A DNA stretch of 64,000 bases from Lysobacter enzymogenes (GCF_900106525.1 NZ_FNOG01000004.1:78796-142795); one strand, 5' to 3'; numbered from the stretch's first letter, positions 18,355 through 28,075 are shown. Notes: generated by a model from the letters alone, not told the origin. Made by a program: numbers and translations.

Positions 18355-19842
18355 TCATTCGAACCAGTGCTTGCGCGCTTCCATGATCAGGGCGGCGGCA
18401 CGTTCCTCGTCCACGCCTTCGATGTCGGTCAACTCGTCGGAGGCCAGATCGGCCAGGTCGTCCCGGGTGACGACGCCCCGGGCGGCCAGGGTGAAGGCCA
18501 AGCCTTCGTCCATCCCCGCCAGTTCCAGCAGGTCGGCCGCCGGCTGGTGTTCGTCGAGCTCTTCCTCGGCCGCCAGCGCCTCGTTGAGCAGCGCGTCGCG
18601 GGCGCGGGCGCGCAGTTCCTCGACGATGTCCTCGTCGAAGCCCTCCACCGCCAGCAGCTCGCCGACCGGCACGTAGGCGATTTCCTCGACCGTGCTGAAG
18701 CCTTCCGACACCAGGATGCCGGCGATTTCCTCGTCGACTTCCAGCTTGTCCTGGAACAGCTGGCGCGCGGCGTTCTGCTCGGCCTCGGACTTGGCGGTGA
18801 CCTGGTCCTGGGTCATGACGTTGAGCTGCCAGCCCGACAGGCGGCTGGCCAGGCGCACGTTCTGCCCGCCCTTGCCGATCGCCTGGGCCAGCCGGTCCTC
18901 GGCCACGGCCAGGTCCATCGAGTGCTTCTCTTCGTCGACGATGATCGACTGCACTTCCGCCGGCGCCATCGCGTTGATGACGAACTGGGCCGGATTGTCC
19001 GACCACAGCACGATGTCCACGCGCTCGCCGTTGAGTTCGTTCGACACCGCCTGCACGCGCGAACCGCGCATGCCGATGCAGGCGCCGATCGGATCGGTGC
19101 GGTTGTCGTGCGCCAGCACCGCGATCTTGGCGCGGTCGCCCGGGTCGCGCGCGCAGGCCTTGATCGAGACCAGGCCCTGGCCGACTTCCGGCACTTCCAG
19201 CTTGAACAGCTCCATCATGAATTCCGGCGCGGCGCGGCTGATGAACAGCTGCGGGCCGCGCGGCTCGGTGCGCACGTCGAACAGATAGCCGCGCACGCGG
19301 TCGCCGGCGCGCAGCACGTCGCGCGGGATGCCCTTGTCCTTGGGGATGATCGCCTCGGAGTTGCCGCCCAGGTCGACGTAGATGTTGCCGCGCTCCACGC
19401 GCTTGACGATGCCGGTGACCAGCTCGCCGACGCGATCCTTCCACGCGTCCACGACCTGGGCGCGCTCGGCCTCGCGCACGCGCTGCACGATCACCTGCTT
19501 GGCCGCCTGCGCGGCGATGCGGCCGAATTCGGGGTTTTCGATCTGCTCTTCGATGTAGTCGCCGACTTCCACGCCTTCGACTTCGTCGACGGCGTCCATC
19601 AGGCGGATCTGCCGGTCCACCGACTCCATGACCACGTCGTCGGCCACCACTTCCATGCGGCGGAAGGTTTCGTAGCTGCCGTCCTTCTGATCGATGGACA
19701 CGCGCACCAGCACGTCCTCGTCGTGGTAGCGCTTCTTCGCGGCCGACGCCAGCGCGGCCTCGATGGCCTCGAAGATGACTTCGCGCGGCACGCCCTTTTC
19801 GTTGGCGACCGCGTCCACCACCAGCAACAGTTCCTTGCTCAT
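18355..19842 (-). CDS. nusA: Transcription termination/antitermination factor NusA
   Basis: This 495-residue RNA polymerase-binding protein modulates pausing, termination and antitermination. The N-terminal polymerase-binding domain starts MSKELLLVVDAVANEKGVP. It is followed by the S1 domain (GIVKRVERGNIYVDLGGN), KH1 (GACIGMRGSRVQAVSNEL), KH2 (AEDRLAQAIGKGGQNVRLA) and two acidic helix-hairpin-helix repeats at the C-terminus. The later of two possible in-frame starts was chosen because it matches the conserved N-terminus. It follows rimP by 66 bp and is co-transcribed with infB. Length and domain order match gammaproteobacterial NusA. Confidence 0.97.
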   Translation of the reverse strand: MSKELLLVVDAVANEKGVPREVIFEAIEAALASAAKKRYHDEDVLVRVSIDQKDGSYETFRRMEVVADDVVMESVDRQIRLMDAVDEVEGVEVGDYIEEQIENPEFGRIAAQAAKQVIVQRVREAERAQVVDAWKDRVGELVTGIVKRVERGNIYVDLGGNSEAIIPKDKGIPRDVLRAGDRVRGYLFDVRTEPRGPQLFISRAAPEFMMELFKLEVPEVGQGLVSIKACARDPGDRAKIAVLAHDNRTDPIGACIGMRGSRVQAVSNELNGERVDIVLWSDNPAQFVINAMAPAEVQSIIVDEEKHSMDLAVAEDRLAQAIGKGGQNVRLASRLSGWQLNVMTQDQVTAKSEAEQNAARQLFQDKLEVDEEIAGILVSEGFSTVEEIAYVPVGELLAVEGFDEDIVEELRARARDALLNEALAAEEELDEHQPAADLLELAGMDEGLAFTLAARGVVTRDDLADLASDELTDIEGVDEERAAALIMEARKHWFE

Positions 19843-19908
19843 CTCGTCACTCCGCACGGATCGGCGTGGGCCGCCGGCTCTCGGGTTGGTAATTGAAGGT
19901 TTCGATGC

Positions 19909-20490
19909 TTACTTGCCGGAAGCGTCCCGCTTGCCGGCCTTGTCCTTGGCGCCGGGCTTGCTCTTGCCGGGCTTGCTCGGGGCGAAGCCCAGCGCAGCCC
20001 AGTCCGGCACGATCCGGCCCTTGTCGATGTTCGAGAACGGCACTTCGAAGCGCACGCCCTCGATCGCGAACACGACCTGCTCGCCTTCCACGCCGACGAT
20101 CTCGCCCTGCAGGCGGCGGCGGCCTTCGTGCGGCAGCTTCAGGCCGACCTTGGCGCTCTCGCCGGCGAAACGGCGGTAATGCTCCAGCGTGAACAGCGGA
20201 CGGTCGATGCCCGGCGAGGACACTTCCAGGGTGTAGTTGCCGCTGATCGGATCTTCGACGTCGAGCTGGGCCGAAATTTCGCGGCTGACCGCCTCGCAGT
20301 CTTCGATGCTCACCGAACGCGGCTGCTCGCCTTCCGGCGTCGCGTCGGCCTCGGCGGCCGGCACGTCGATGTACACGCGCAGCGTCGCGCTGCCCGGCGC
20401 GGGCAGGTATTCGATGCCGAGCAGTTCCACGCCCAGCGACGCCACCGTGGGCGCCAGCAATTCGGCGATTTGCGTTGCTTTGTCCGTCAC
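19909..20490 (-). CDS. rimP: Ribosome maturation factor RimP
   Basis: This 193-residue protein assists 30S assembly. The conserved N-terminal domain has [20 protein letters not shown] and YIDVP. The C-terminal SH3-like domain has [20 protein letters not shown] and a conserved [16 protein letters not shown] end. A Lys/Ala-rich tail follows. The GTG start was chosen because AGGAG lies nine bases upstream and [16 protein letters not shown] is the normal family beginning; a longer reading frame upstream is not conserved-looking. It is the first protein gene after the initiator tRNA, exactly as in E. coli metY-rimP-nusA. Confidence 0.94.
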   Translation of the reverse strand: MTDKATQIAELLAPTVASLGVELLGIEYLPAPGSATLRVYIDVPAAEADATPEGEQPRSVSIEDCEAVSREISAQLDVEDPISGNYTLEVSSPGIDRPLFTLEHYRRFAGESAKVGLKLPHEGRRRLQGEIVGVEGEQVVFAIEGVRFEVPFSNIDKGRIVPDWAALGFAPSKPGKSKPGAKDKAGKRDASGK

Positions 20491-20639
20491 GCGCCTGAAC
20501 TCCTGAAGGGTGCGACCGGCTGAAACCAATCATCGGACACGATGCGACCGCGAGCCGCGCTCGGCAGCGGCGGCCGATGTTTCGCCGCCGTCGCCGCATT
20601 CGCGCAAACCCCGGATCGCAGAAAGCCGAAAACGACAAA

Positions 20640-20654
20640 GGGCCCATCGGGCCC
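20640..20654. terminator. Weak hairpin between tRNA-fMet and rimP
   Basis: GGGCCC (20640-20645) and GGGCCC (20649-20654) pair around ATC. On the minus strand only TTTG follows. It could be a leaky terminator or an RNA-processing signal separating the tRNA from the rimP message. Confidence 0.4.
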
Positions 20655-20765
20655 CTTGTCCGTACAACTGGATTTCGGCGTATCGGCGCGAGCAGAGCGT
20701 CGATACAAAGCCCGACTTTCGATCGAAACGGCCGCCGCCAAGGGCGCGGCCGTTACAGCCAAAAG

Positions 20766-20842
<77 letters not shown>

Positions 20843-20853
20843 TCAGGCCGACT

Positions 20854-20882
20854 AGTGTAACGATCGGCTTAACTTTCTGCAA
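20854..20882 (-). promoter_or_regulatory. Candidate promoter of tRNA-fMet and the rimP-pnp operon
   Basis: On the minus strand TTGCAG (20877-20882) and TACACT (20854-20859) are separated by exactly 17 bases. The tRNA 5' end follows 11 bases after the -10. A GC-rich discriminator (AGTCGGCC) follows, a feature often linked to stringent control of stable-RNA promoters. Confidence 0.55.
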
Positions 20883-21128
20883 GCCTGCAATCAGATTTTC
20901 ATGATTGCCGCTTGCCGCTTCGAACGCTGCCGGTGTTTCCCGGTGACTGGCGAAATCCGTATCGCGTTCGCAGGCCGGCATCTTATGCTGTGTGAAAAAT
21001 AATTCAAGCCCCTGAGACAGTTTCGTTGCGATTATTTTTCTCACGACCGATTGAGCACGGTTTCGGGCGGGTTCGAGTCCGCTTCCCTGCACCGCCTCGA
21101 TGAACCTCGGTTCAGGCCCGCCCGACGC
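20883..21128. other. Intergenic stretch upstream of the tRNA promoter
   Basis: No coding region is evident. The stretch is locally AT-rich near 20990-21045 (AATAATTCAAG and GCGATTATTTTTCTC), unusual for this genome. It may hold an UP element or regulator sites. Nothing more specific was recognised. Confidence 0.4.
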
Positions 21129-21213
21129 TTGTGGGAGGGCCTTCAGGCCCGGCGCTGCTCGCTCGGGTCGCAGCGACCTGGAACAAGCGCGTCGGGCCTG
21201 AAGGCCCTCCCAT
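21129..21213. repeat. Repeat family A, complete inverted pair
   Basis: GTGGGAGGGCCTTCAGGCCC (from 21131) faces GGGCCTGAAGGCCCTCCCAT (to 21213) across a central loop. Each arm is itself a mini-hairpin of GGGCC-TTCA-GGCCC type. It lies just beyond the nuoN terminator. Confidence 0.8.
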
Positions 21214-21252
21214 ACCGGCTCGCACCCTGCAGGCCCGCACAAAAGAACCCGC

Positions 21253-21285
21253 ACAAAAGAAAAGGGCCGCACAACGGCGGCCCTT
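21253..21285 (-). terminator. Intrinsic terminator of the nuo operon
   Basis: AAGGGCCGC (21262-21270) pairs with GCGGCCCTT (21277-21285). On the minus strand the stem is followed by TTCTTTTG. It lies 22 bp after the nuoN stop. Confidence 0.85.
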
Positions 21286-21307
21286 CGCTTGCAGCGGACG
21301 TCGCGCC

Positions 21308-22753
21308 TCAGGCCGCGAACGCGCGCTGGCACCACTCCATGATCGGGTTCCAGGCGATGCCCAGCGCCAGCAGCGCCAGCGCGTTGACGCCGAACACCAC
21401 GCGCAGCGGACGGTCTTCGCTCGGCGCCGGCAGCTTGCCTTCGGGCTCGTCGAAGTACATCGCCTTGATCACGCGCAGGTAGTAGAACGCGCCGATCACC
21501 GCGAACACGATGCCGACGATGGCCAGCCACAGCATGTCGCCCTGCAGCGCGGCCTTGAGCACCGCCAGTTTGGCCCAGAAGCCCAGGAACGGCGGCAGGC
21601 CGGCCAGCGAGGCCATCACGCACAGGATCATGCCGGCCAGCCACGGATTGCGCGTGTTCAGGCCCTTGTAGTCGTCGATCTTGTCGGCCTCGAAGCCGCG
21701 GCTGGACATGACGATGATCGCGCCGAACGCGGCCGAGGTCATGACCGCATAGCTGATCGCGTAGAACATCGCCGCGGCGAAGCCCTGCGCGCCGCCGCCG
21801 GCCATGCCGACGAACAGGAAGCCGACGTGCGAGACGGTCGAGTACGCGAGCAGGCGCTTGAGGTTGGTCTGCAGCAGCGCGCTGAGGTTGCCGATCGCCA
21901 GCGACAGCACCGCCAGGCCGGCCAGCAGCAGGCGCCAGTGGTCGTCCAGGCCGCCTGCGCCGACTTCGAGCAAGCGGTAGGTCATGCCGAACGCGGCCAG
22001 CTTGGGCGCGGCGCCGATGAACAGCGTGATCGGGGTCGGCGCGCCCTGGTAGACGTCCGGCAGCCACATATGGAACGGCGCGGCGCCGAACTTGAAGGCG
22101 ATGCCGGCGACCACGAACACCACGCCGGTGATCAGCAGCATCGAGCGCGGGCCGACCGAGGCGGCGACCGCGATCTGGTCGAGCATCAGGCTGCCGGTGG
22201 CGCCGTAGATCAGCGACAGGCCGTACAGCAGCAGACCCGAAGCCAGCGCGCCGAGCACGAAGTACTTGATCGCCGCTTCCGAGGCCAGCGGGCTGTCGCG
22301 ATCGACCGCGACCAGCGCGTACGAGCACAGCGCCAGCATTTCCAGCCCGACGTAGACCATGGTCAGGCTGCCGGCGGAGACCAGGAACATCATGCCGGCG
22401 ATGGCGAACAGCATCAGCACCGAGACTTCGCCCTTGTACAGGCCGCGCGCGCGCAGGTAGGGCCAGGTGTAGATCAGCGACAGGATGCCGACCACGCCGA
22501 TGCCGAGCTTGAGCACGTCGGCGGCGGTGTCGCGCACGAACATGCCGCTGAGCACGCTGCCGTGCCCGCCCACGTCGAAGGCGATCAGCGCGGTCGCCGC
22601 GGCGACCACCAGGATCGAGAAGACGTGGGAGACGATGCGGTTTCGCTCCTCCACGAACAGGTCGAGCATCAGCAGCGCGAACGCGCCGACGACGACCACC
22701 AGTTCGGGCAGCAGGGGCATGATGTCGGCAAGAGAGCGTACGGGCATGTTCAT
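21308..22753 (-). CDS. nuoN: NADH-quinone oxidoreductase subunit N
   Basis: This is a membrane-arm antiporter-like subunit of complex I involved in proton pumping (481 residues from the chosen start). About fourteen hydrophobic segments are visible. Typical motifs include FGAAPFHMWLPDVYQGAPTP and LLAYSTVSHVGFLFVGMAGG. The second of three nearby ATGs was chosen because GAGA lies eight bases upstream. Starts at 22762 or 22747 are possible and change only a few residues. It is the last gene of the nuo operon. Unlike the other nuo genes it is separated from its upstream neighbour nuoM, by 166 bp. Confidence 0.95.
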   Translation of the reverse strand: MNMPVRSLADIMPLLPELVVVVGAFALLMLDLFVEERNRIVSHVFSILVVAAATALIAFDVGGHGSVLSGMFVRDTAADVLKLGIGVVGILSLIYTWPYLRARGLYKGEVSVLMLFAIAGMMFLVSAGSLTMVYVGLEMLALCSYALVAVDRDSPLASEAAIKYFVLGALASGLLLYGLSLIYGATGSLMLDQIAVAASVGPRSMLLITGVVFVVAGIAFKFGAAPFHMWLPDVYQGAPTPITLFIGAAPKLAAFGMTYRLLEVGAGGLDDHWRLLLAGLAVLSLAIGNLSALLQTNLKRLLAYSTVSHVGFLFVGMAGGGAQGFAAAMFYAISYAVMTSAAFGAIIVMSSRGFEADKIDDYKGLNTRNPWLAGMILCVMASLAGLPPFLGFWAKLAVLKAALQGDMLWLAIVGIVFAVIGAFYYLRVIKAMYFDEPEGKLPAPSEDRPLRVVFGVNALALLALGIAWNPIMEWCQRAFAA

Positions 22754-22919
22754 TAAGTGCATCTCATAGCGGATCCGGCCCGGGTGCGAGCCTTGTTTTA
22801 GAAGCCAGCGGAGAGGAGCGAGAAGCGAGCGGCGGGCTACCGCGCTGTTCTCTCGTTCCTCAACTCCTCGCTTCTACTCACTTCTGTTCTTGCGGTGGCG
22901 CGGGCGAACCCGCGCCGCC
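22754..22919. other. nuoM-nuoN intercistronic gap with a repetitive purine-rich segment
   Basis: It holds a GAGAGGAGCGAGAAGCGAGC segment and a reversed CTCGCTTCT partner (22867-22875) pairing with AGAAGCGAG (22821-22829). No coding region or clear promoter was seen. It is the only sizeable gap within nuoE-to-nuoN. Confidence 0.5.
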
Positions 22920-24434
22920 TTACAACTTGCTGGCGACGATCTGGCTGGCCAGATTGGCGATCGCCGGCTCCATCAGGTCGGTCAGCGGCTTGGGCCACAC
23001 GCCCAGGATCAGCACGCCGGCCGCGAACACGCCCAGCACCAGCGCTTCGCGCGGGTTGATGTCTTCCATCTCGGCGACGTGGGCGTTGCCCACCTCGCCC
23101 CAGATCACGCGCTTGACCAGCCACAGGGTGTAGCCCGCGCCGACGATCAGGGTGGTGGCCGCGCCGAAGGCGATCAGCGGGTGGTGCTGGAACGAGGCCA
23201 GGATGACCATGAACTCGCCGACGAAGCCCGAAGTGCCCGGCAGGCCCGAGTTGGCCATCGCGAACAGCACCACGAACGCGGCGAACCAGGGCATCACGTT
23301 GGCGACGCCGCCGTAGTCCTTGATCATGCGGCTGTGCATGCGGTCGTACAGCACGCCGACGCAGGTGAACATCGCGCCCGACACGAAGCCGTGGCTGATC
23401 ATCTGCACCATCGCGCCCTGCAGGCCCAGGCGCGCGGCGTCGGCGCCGTGCGCGTCGCCGCTGTGGACCAGGCCGAAGGCGATGAAGGTGCCCAGGGTGA
23501 CGAAGCCCATGTGCGAGACCGACGAATACGCGATCAGCTTCTTCATGTCCTCCTGGACCAGCGCGACCAGGCCGACGTAGATCACTGCGATCAGGCTCAG
23601 CGCGATCACCAGCCAGGCCCACTCGTGGCCGGCGTCGGGCACGATCGGCAGGACGAAGCGCAGGAAGCCGTAGCCGCCGATCTTCAGCATGATCGCGGCC
23701 AGGATCACCGAGCCGGCGGTCGGCGCTTCCACGTGCGCGTCCGGCAACCAGGTGTGGACCGGGAACATCGGCACCTTGACCGCGAAGGCGATCAGGAAGG
23801 CGAAGAAGATCCACATCTGCTCGGTGGCGCTGAGCTGGACGCCGTACATGTCGGCGATCTGCCAGCTGCCGCCCTTCAGGTACAGGTAGATCAGCCCGAC
23901 CAGCATGAACACCGAGCCGAGGAAGGTGTACAGGAAGAACTTCACCGAGGCGTAGACGCGGCGCGGGCCGCCCCACACGCCGATGATGATGAACATCGGG
24001 ATCAGCATGCCCTCGAAGAACACGTAGAACAGCATCGCGTCGAGAGCGGCGAACACGCCGACCATCAGGCCTTCCAGGATCAGGAACGCCGCGTAGTACT
24101 GGCTGACGCGCTTGTCGATCGAGGTCCAGGCGCTGATCAGCACCAGCATCGAGGTCAGCGTGGTCAGCGCGATCAGCGCCGCCGAGATGCCGTCGACGCC
24201 GAGGTGGTAGCGGATGTCGTAGGCCGGAATCCAGGCTTTTTGTTCGACCAGTTGCATGCTCGCGCTGGCGAAGTCGCCATGGGTGAACATCAACAGGCTC
24301 AGGCCGAGCGTGGCGATGGCCACGATCAACGCGAACCAGCGCGCCGCGTTGGCGCGTTGGCCGAAAGCCAGGGTGGCGAAGCCGCCGAGGATCGGCAGCC
24401 AGATCAGGAGGCTAAGCAAGGGCACGGGGATCAC
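22920..24434 (-). CDS. nuoM: NADH-quinone oxidoreductase subunit M
   Basis: This 504-residue antiporter-like membrane subunit of complex I is homologous to Mrp antiporters. The conserved Glu in FFEGMLIPMFIIIGVWGG and the Lys-bearing KVPMFPVHTWLPDAHVEAPT and KKLIAYSSVSHMGF motifs, used for proton transfer in the family, are present. It starts at GTG (GTG ATC CCC) 18 bp after the nuoL stop. About fourteen membrane spans are expected. Length agrees with E. coli NuoM (~509). Confidence 0.97.
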   Translation of the reverse strand: MIPVPLLSLLIWLPILGGFATLAFGQRANAARWFALIVAIATLGLSLLMFTHGDFASASMQLVEQKAWIPAYDIRYHLGVDGISAALIALTTLTSMLVLISAWTSIDKRVSQYYAAFLILEGLMVGVFAALDAMLFYVFFEGMLIPMFIIIGVWGGPRRVYASVKFFLYTFLGSVFMLVGLIYLYLKGGSWQIADMYGVQLSATEQMWIFFAFLIAFAVKVPMFPVHTWLPDAHVEAPTAGSVILAAIMLKIGGYGFLRFVLPIVPDAGHEWAWLVIALSLIAVIYVGLVALVQEDMKKLIAYSSVSHMGFVTLGTFIAFGLVHSGDAHGADAARLGLQGAMVQMISHGFVSGAMFTCVGVLYDRMHSRMIKDYGGVANVMPWFAAFVVLFAMANSGLPGTSGFVGEFMVILASFQHHPLIAFGAATTLIVGAGYTLWLVKRVIWGEVGNAHVAEMEDINPREALVLGVFAAGVLILGVWPKPLTDLMEPAIANLASQIVASKL

Positions 24435-24452
24435 GTCGGGTGTCCTTGTCGA

Positions 24453-26606
24453 TTAGTGCCAGAACTTGATGACGACGGCGAGCAGAGCGATCAGGCCGAC
24501 AATCATCGCGAAGGCGTAGTGGTAGAGATAGCCGGACTGGACGTGGCGGGCCAGGTTGGCGATGAAGCCGACCAGGCCGGCGCTGCCGTTGACCACCGCT
24601 CCGTCGATCAGCTTGCTGTCGAGCGCGCGCGAAGCCTTGCCGAGCTTGACGCCGCCGCCGGCGAAGCCGTCGATCCAGAGGTTGTCCATGCCGTACTTGT
24701 TTTCCAGGATGCGGATCGGCAGCGCGAACAGCCTGGCCGCCTTGGCCGGCAGTTCCGGCTTCCACAGGTACATGACCGTGGCCAGGGCGAAGCCGCCGAA
24801 GGCCAGCCAGAACGCCGGCGCCATGAAGCCGTGCAGGGCGAAGGCGACCGGGCCGTGCCAGGCTTCCTTGGCCATCTCGGCGACGGTGTCGCGCTCGGGC
24901 AGCAGGTCGATCGCGCCGAGGAAGTACGGCAGCTGCTTGACGTGGCCGGACCAGTCGGTGCCGAACAGCATCGGGCCGGCGGTGAAGAAGCCGATCAGCA
25001 CCGACGGGATCGCCAGCAGGATCAGCGGCACGGTCACCACCCACGGCGACTCGTGCGGCTCGTGCGCGCCGTGGTGGCCATGGTCGTCGTGCGCGTGGTC
25101 GTCGTGCTTCTTGGCGTGGCCGTGATCGTCGTGGGCGTGCGCCGCATGATCGTCGTGGCCGTGCGCGTGGCCGTCGCCATGGCCGTGATCGGCATGCGCG
25201 TCGCGGAAACGCTCCTTGCCGTGGAAGGTCATGTACAGCAGGCGGAAGCTGTAGAACGAGGTCACGAACGCGCCCAGCAGCACCGCCCAGTAGGCGTACT
25301 GCGACACCCAGGTCGCGTGCTCGCCGTGGGCCACGTGCGCGGCCGCTTCGATGATGGTGTCCTTCGAATAGAAACCGGCGAAGAACGGCGTGCCGACCAG
25401 GGCCAGGGTGCCGAGCAGGCTGGTCCAGTAGGTGATCGGCATGTACTTGCGCAGGCCGCCCATCTTGCGCATGTCCTGCTCGTGGTGCATGCCGATGATG
25501 ACCGAGCCGGCCGCCAGGAACAGCAGCGCCTTGAAGAAGGCGTGGGTCATCAGGTGGTACACCGCCGCCGAGTACGCCGACACGCCCAGCGCGACGGTCA
25601 TGTAGCCCAGCTGCGACAGGGTCGAGTACGCGACCACGCGCTTGATGTCGTTCTGCACGATGCCGATCAGGCCGGTCCAGAACGCGGTGGTGGCGCCGAT
25701 GAACAGCACGAAGTTGAGCGCGGTCTGCGACAGCTCGAACAGCGGCGACATGCGCGCGACCATGAAGATGCCGGCGGTCACCATCGTCGCGGCGTGGATC
25801 AGCGCCGAGATCGGGGTCGGGCCCTCCATCGAGTCCGGCAGCCACACGTGCAGCGGCACCTGCGCCGACTTGCCCATGGCGCCGATGAACAGGCACACGC
25901 AGATCACCGTCGGCAGCGACCACACGATCGGGTCGGCGCTGTTCCAGATGGTGATGGTGCGCTCGGCCAGGGTCGGGGCGTTGGCGAACACGGTGCCGTA
26001 ATCCAGCGAACCGGTCGCCCACAGCACCGCGCCGATGCCGAGCAGGAAGCCGAAGTCGCCGACGCGGTTGACCAGGAAGGCCTTCATGTTGGCGAACACC
26101 GCGGTCGGCTTCTTGAACCAGAAGCCGATCAGCAGGTACGACACCAGGCCCACCGCTTCCCAGCCGAAGAACAGCTGCAGGAAGTTGTTGCTCATGACCA
26201 GCATGAGCATGGAGAAGGTGAACAGCGAGATGTAGCTGAAGAAGCGCTGGTAGCCGTCGTCCTCGGCCATGTAGCCGATGGTGTAGATGTGCACCAGCAG
26301 CGAAACGAAGGTGACGACCACCATCATCATCGCGGTCAGCTTGTCGATCATGAAGCCGACGTGGGCCTCATAGCCGCCGATCTGGAACCAGGTGTAGACG
26401 TTCTCGTTGAACGGCGCGGCGCCCTGCCCGACCAGTTGCCACAGCACGTACATCGACATCGCGCAGCTCGCCGCGACGCCGAGGATGGTGACGGTGTGCG
26501 AACCGGCGCGACCGATCTTGCGCCCGAACAAGCCGGCCAGGATCGCGCCGAGCAGCGGCGCGAGCACGATGGCGAGCAGGATTGACTTGGAGATTGCGGG
26601 TTCCAT
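24453..26606 (-). CDS. nuoL: NADH-quinone oxidoreductase subunit L
   Basis: This 717-residue distal membrane-arm subunit of complex I has antiporter-like transmembrane helices and the long C-terminal lateral helix. Motifs include FFGWEAVGLVSYLLIGFW, KSAQVPLHVWLPDSMEGPTP and KRVVAYSTLSQLGYM. It is about 100 residues longer than E. coli NuoL (~613). Much of the excess is a His/Asp-rich insert at residues 471-518 (19 His in 48 residues), located between predicted membrane helices. It is followed closely by nuoM and preceded six bases away by nuoK. The assignment is certain; the role of the insert is not. Confidence 0.97.
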   Translation of the reverse strand: MEPAISKSILLAIVLAPLLGAILAGLFGRKIGRAGSHTVTILGVAASCAMSMYVLWQLVGQGAAPFNENVYTWFQIGGYEAHVGFMIDKLTAMMMVVVTFVSLLVHIYTIGYMAEDDGYQRFFSYISLFTFSMLMLVMSNNFLQLFFGWEAVGLVSYLLIGFWFKKPTAVFANMKAFLVNRVGDFGFLLGIGAVLWATGSLDYGTVFANAPTLAERTITIWNSADPIVWSLPTVICVCLFIGAMGKSAQVPLHVWLPDSMEGPTPISALIHAATMVTAGIFMVARMSPLFELSQTALNFVLFIGATTAFWTGLIGIVQNDIKRVVAYSTLSQLGYMTVALGVSAYSAAVYHLMTHAFFKALLFLAAGSVIIGMHHEQDMRKMGGLRKYMPITYWTSLLGTLALVGTPFFAGFYSKDTIIEAAAHVAHGEHATWVSQYAYWAVLLGAFVTSFYSFRLLYMTFHGKERFRDAHADHGHGDGHAHGHDDHAAHAHDDHGHAKKHDDHAHDDHGHHGAHEPHESPWVVTVPLILLAIPSVLIGFFTAGPMLFGTDWSGHVKQLPYFLGAIDLLPERDTVAEMAKEAWHGPVAFALHGFMAPAFWLAFGGFALATVMYLWKPELPAKAARLFALPIRILENKYGMDNLWIDGFAGGGVKLGKASRALDSKLIDGAVVNGSAGLVGFIANLARHVQSGYLYHYAFAMIVGLIALLAVVIKFWH

Positions 26607-26612
26607 GTCGGA

Positions 26613-26939
26613 TCAGCCCTTCATCGAGTCGATTTCGGCGACGTTGATCGTGCGCCGGTTGCGGAACAGCGTGACCAGGATGGCCAGGCCGATGGCGGCC
26701 TCGGCCGCGGCCACGGTCAGGATGAAGAACACGAACACCTGACCGGCCGGATCGGCCAACTGGCGCGAGAACGCGACGAAGTTGATGTTGACCGCGAGCA
26801 GCATCAGCTCGATCGACATCAGCAGCACGATCACGTTCTTGCGGTTGAGGAAGATGCCGGCGACGCTGATGCAGAACAGCACCGCGCCCAGGGCGAGGAA
26901 GTGGCCGAGGGCTAGGCCCGACCCGAAGAATTCGCTCAC
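26613..26939 (-). CDS. nuoK: NADH-quinone oxidoreductase subunit K
   Basis: This small three-helix membrane subunit of complex I has 108 residues. The two conserved membrane glutamates of the proton path are present at E44 ([10 protein letters not shown]) and E80 ([10 protein letters not shown]). The GTG start overlaps the nuoJ stop by four bases (GTGA), indicating translational coupling. Length is about eight residues more than the E. coli protein at the N-terminus. Confidence 0.96.
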   Translation of the reverse strand: MSEFFGSGLALGHFLALGAVLFCISVAGIFLNRKNVIVLLMSIELMLLAVNINFVAFSRQLADPAGQVFVFFILTVAAAEAAIGLAILVTLFRNRRTINVAEIDSMKG

Positions 26940-27577
26940 GGCTTGGCCTCCTGCGCCGCAGGCTCGGCCGGCGCCGCGGGCGCCTCCGGCTTCACGGCGT
27001 CCATCTTGATCATGCGGATGCGGTCGCTGGCGCGCACGCGCGCCTGCTCGCTCGGGTTCTGGTGCTTGGCGCCCGGACGGCGGCGCAGGGTCAGCATGAC
27101 CGCGGCGATCACCGCCACGGTCAGGATCACCGCGGCGATTTCGAACGGCAGCAGGAAGTCGGTGAACAGCGCGGTCGCCAGCCACTTGGTGTTGGAGGCG
27201 CCGGCGGCGTCGGCGGTCAGCGGCGTGGCGAGGCTGGCCTTGACCCCGATCAGGGTCAGCATCTCCACCAGCATCACCACCGCGACCAGCAGGCCGACCG
27301 GCAAGTAGCGGACATAGCCCTCGCGCAGCGGCGCGACGTCGATGTCGAGCATCATCACCACGAACAGGAACAGCACCATCACCGCGCCGACGTAGACCAG
27401 GATCAGGGCCACGCCGAGGAACTCGGCGCCGGCGATGATCCACACGCAGGCGACCGAGAAGAAGGTCAGCACCAGGCTGAGCGCGGCATGGACCGGGTTC
27501 TTGACGCTGATCACGGCCACGGCCGCAAGCGTGGCCATGGCGGCGAAGACGAAGAAGGCGATCTGGGCGAGATCCAT
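26936..27577 (-). CDS. nuoJ: NADH-quinone oxidoreductase subunit J
   Basis: This 213-residue membrane subunit of complex I lies next to the quinone-binding module. Five hydrophobic segments are visible, with the conserved [19 protein letters not shown] helix (pi-bulge helix in known structures). The C-terminus has an Ala/Pro-rich tail ([16 protein letters not shown]). It is nine bases after nuoI and overlaps nuoK by four. Confidence 0.96.
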   Translation of the reverse strand: MDLAQIAFFVFAAMATLAAVAVISVKNPVHAALSLVLTFFSVACVWIIAGAEFLGVALILVYVGAVMVLFLFVVMMLDIDVAPLREGYVRYLPVGLLVAVVMLVEMLTLIGVKASLATPLTADAAGASNTKWLATALFTDFLLPFEIAAVILTVAVIAAVMLTLRRRPGAKHQNPSEQARVRASDRIRMIKMDAVKPEAPAAPAEPAAQEAKP

Positions 27578-27586
27578 GGCGTGTAC

Positions 27587-28075
27587 TCAGCGGAAGGCGG
27601 CGTCGGCGGCGCGGCGCTCGGCGATCTCGGTTTCGAGACGGTCGCCGATCGCAAGCAGCTGCGGCTTGGTGACGATGTTCTGTCCGCGCTGGTCGAAGTG
27701 GTACTCGTGGATGTGGGTCTCCACGATCGAGTCGACCGGGCAGGATTCCTCGCAGAATCCGCAGAAGATGCACTTGAACAGGTCGATGTCGTAGCGGGTC
27801 GTGCGGCGGGTGCCGTCGGCGCGCTTTTCCGAATCGATGGTGATCGCCAGCGCCGGGCACACCGCCTCGCACAGCTTGCAGGCGATGCAGCGCTCTTCGC
27901 CGTTGGGATAGCGGCGCAGCGCGTGCACGCCGCGGAAGCGCGGCGACTGCGGCGTCTTCTCCATCGGGTACATCAGCGTGTACTTGGGCTTGAACAGGTA
28001 CTTGAGCGTCAGCCCAAGGCCCTGCGCGAGCTCGATCAGGAGCAGGCTCTTGAAGTAGGAAACGATGCGATTCAT
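27587..28075 (-). CDS. nuoI: NADH-quinone oxidoreductase subunit I (two 4Fe-4S clusters)
   Basis: This 162-residue ferredoxin-like peripheral-arm subunit carries clusters N6a and N6b, passing electrons towards NuoB. The two ligand sets are C63/C66/C69 with C73 ([12 protein letters not shown]) and C102/C105/C108 with C112 ([12 protein letters not shown]). The N-terminal amphipathic helix [18 protein letters not shown] likely contacts the membrane. It is 13 bp after nuoH. Confidence 0.97.
   Translation of the reverse strand: MNRIVSYFKSLLLIELAQGLGLTLKYLFKPKYTLMYPMEKTPQSPRFRGVHALRRYPNGEERCIACKLCEAVCPALAITIDSEKRADGTRRTTRYDIDLFKCIFCGFCEESCPVDSIVETHIHEYHFDQRGQNIVTKPQLLAIGDRLETEIAERRAADAAFR

Noticed and set aside
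22890-26585. A 1231-codon open frame antisense to nuoL and nuoM
   Set aside because: It is His/Asp/Glu/Arg-rich without any domain and mirrors the codon bias of the nuo genes on the other strand. High-GC genes often leave such open antisense frames.
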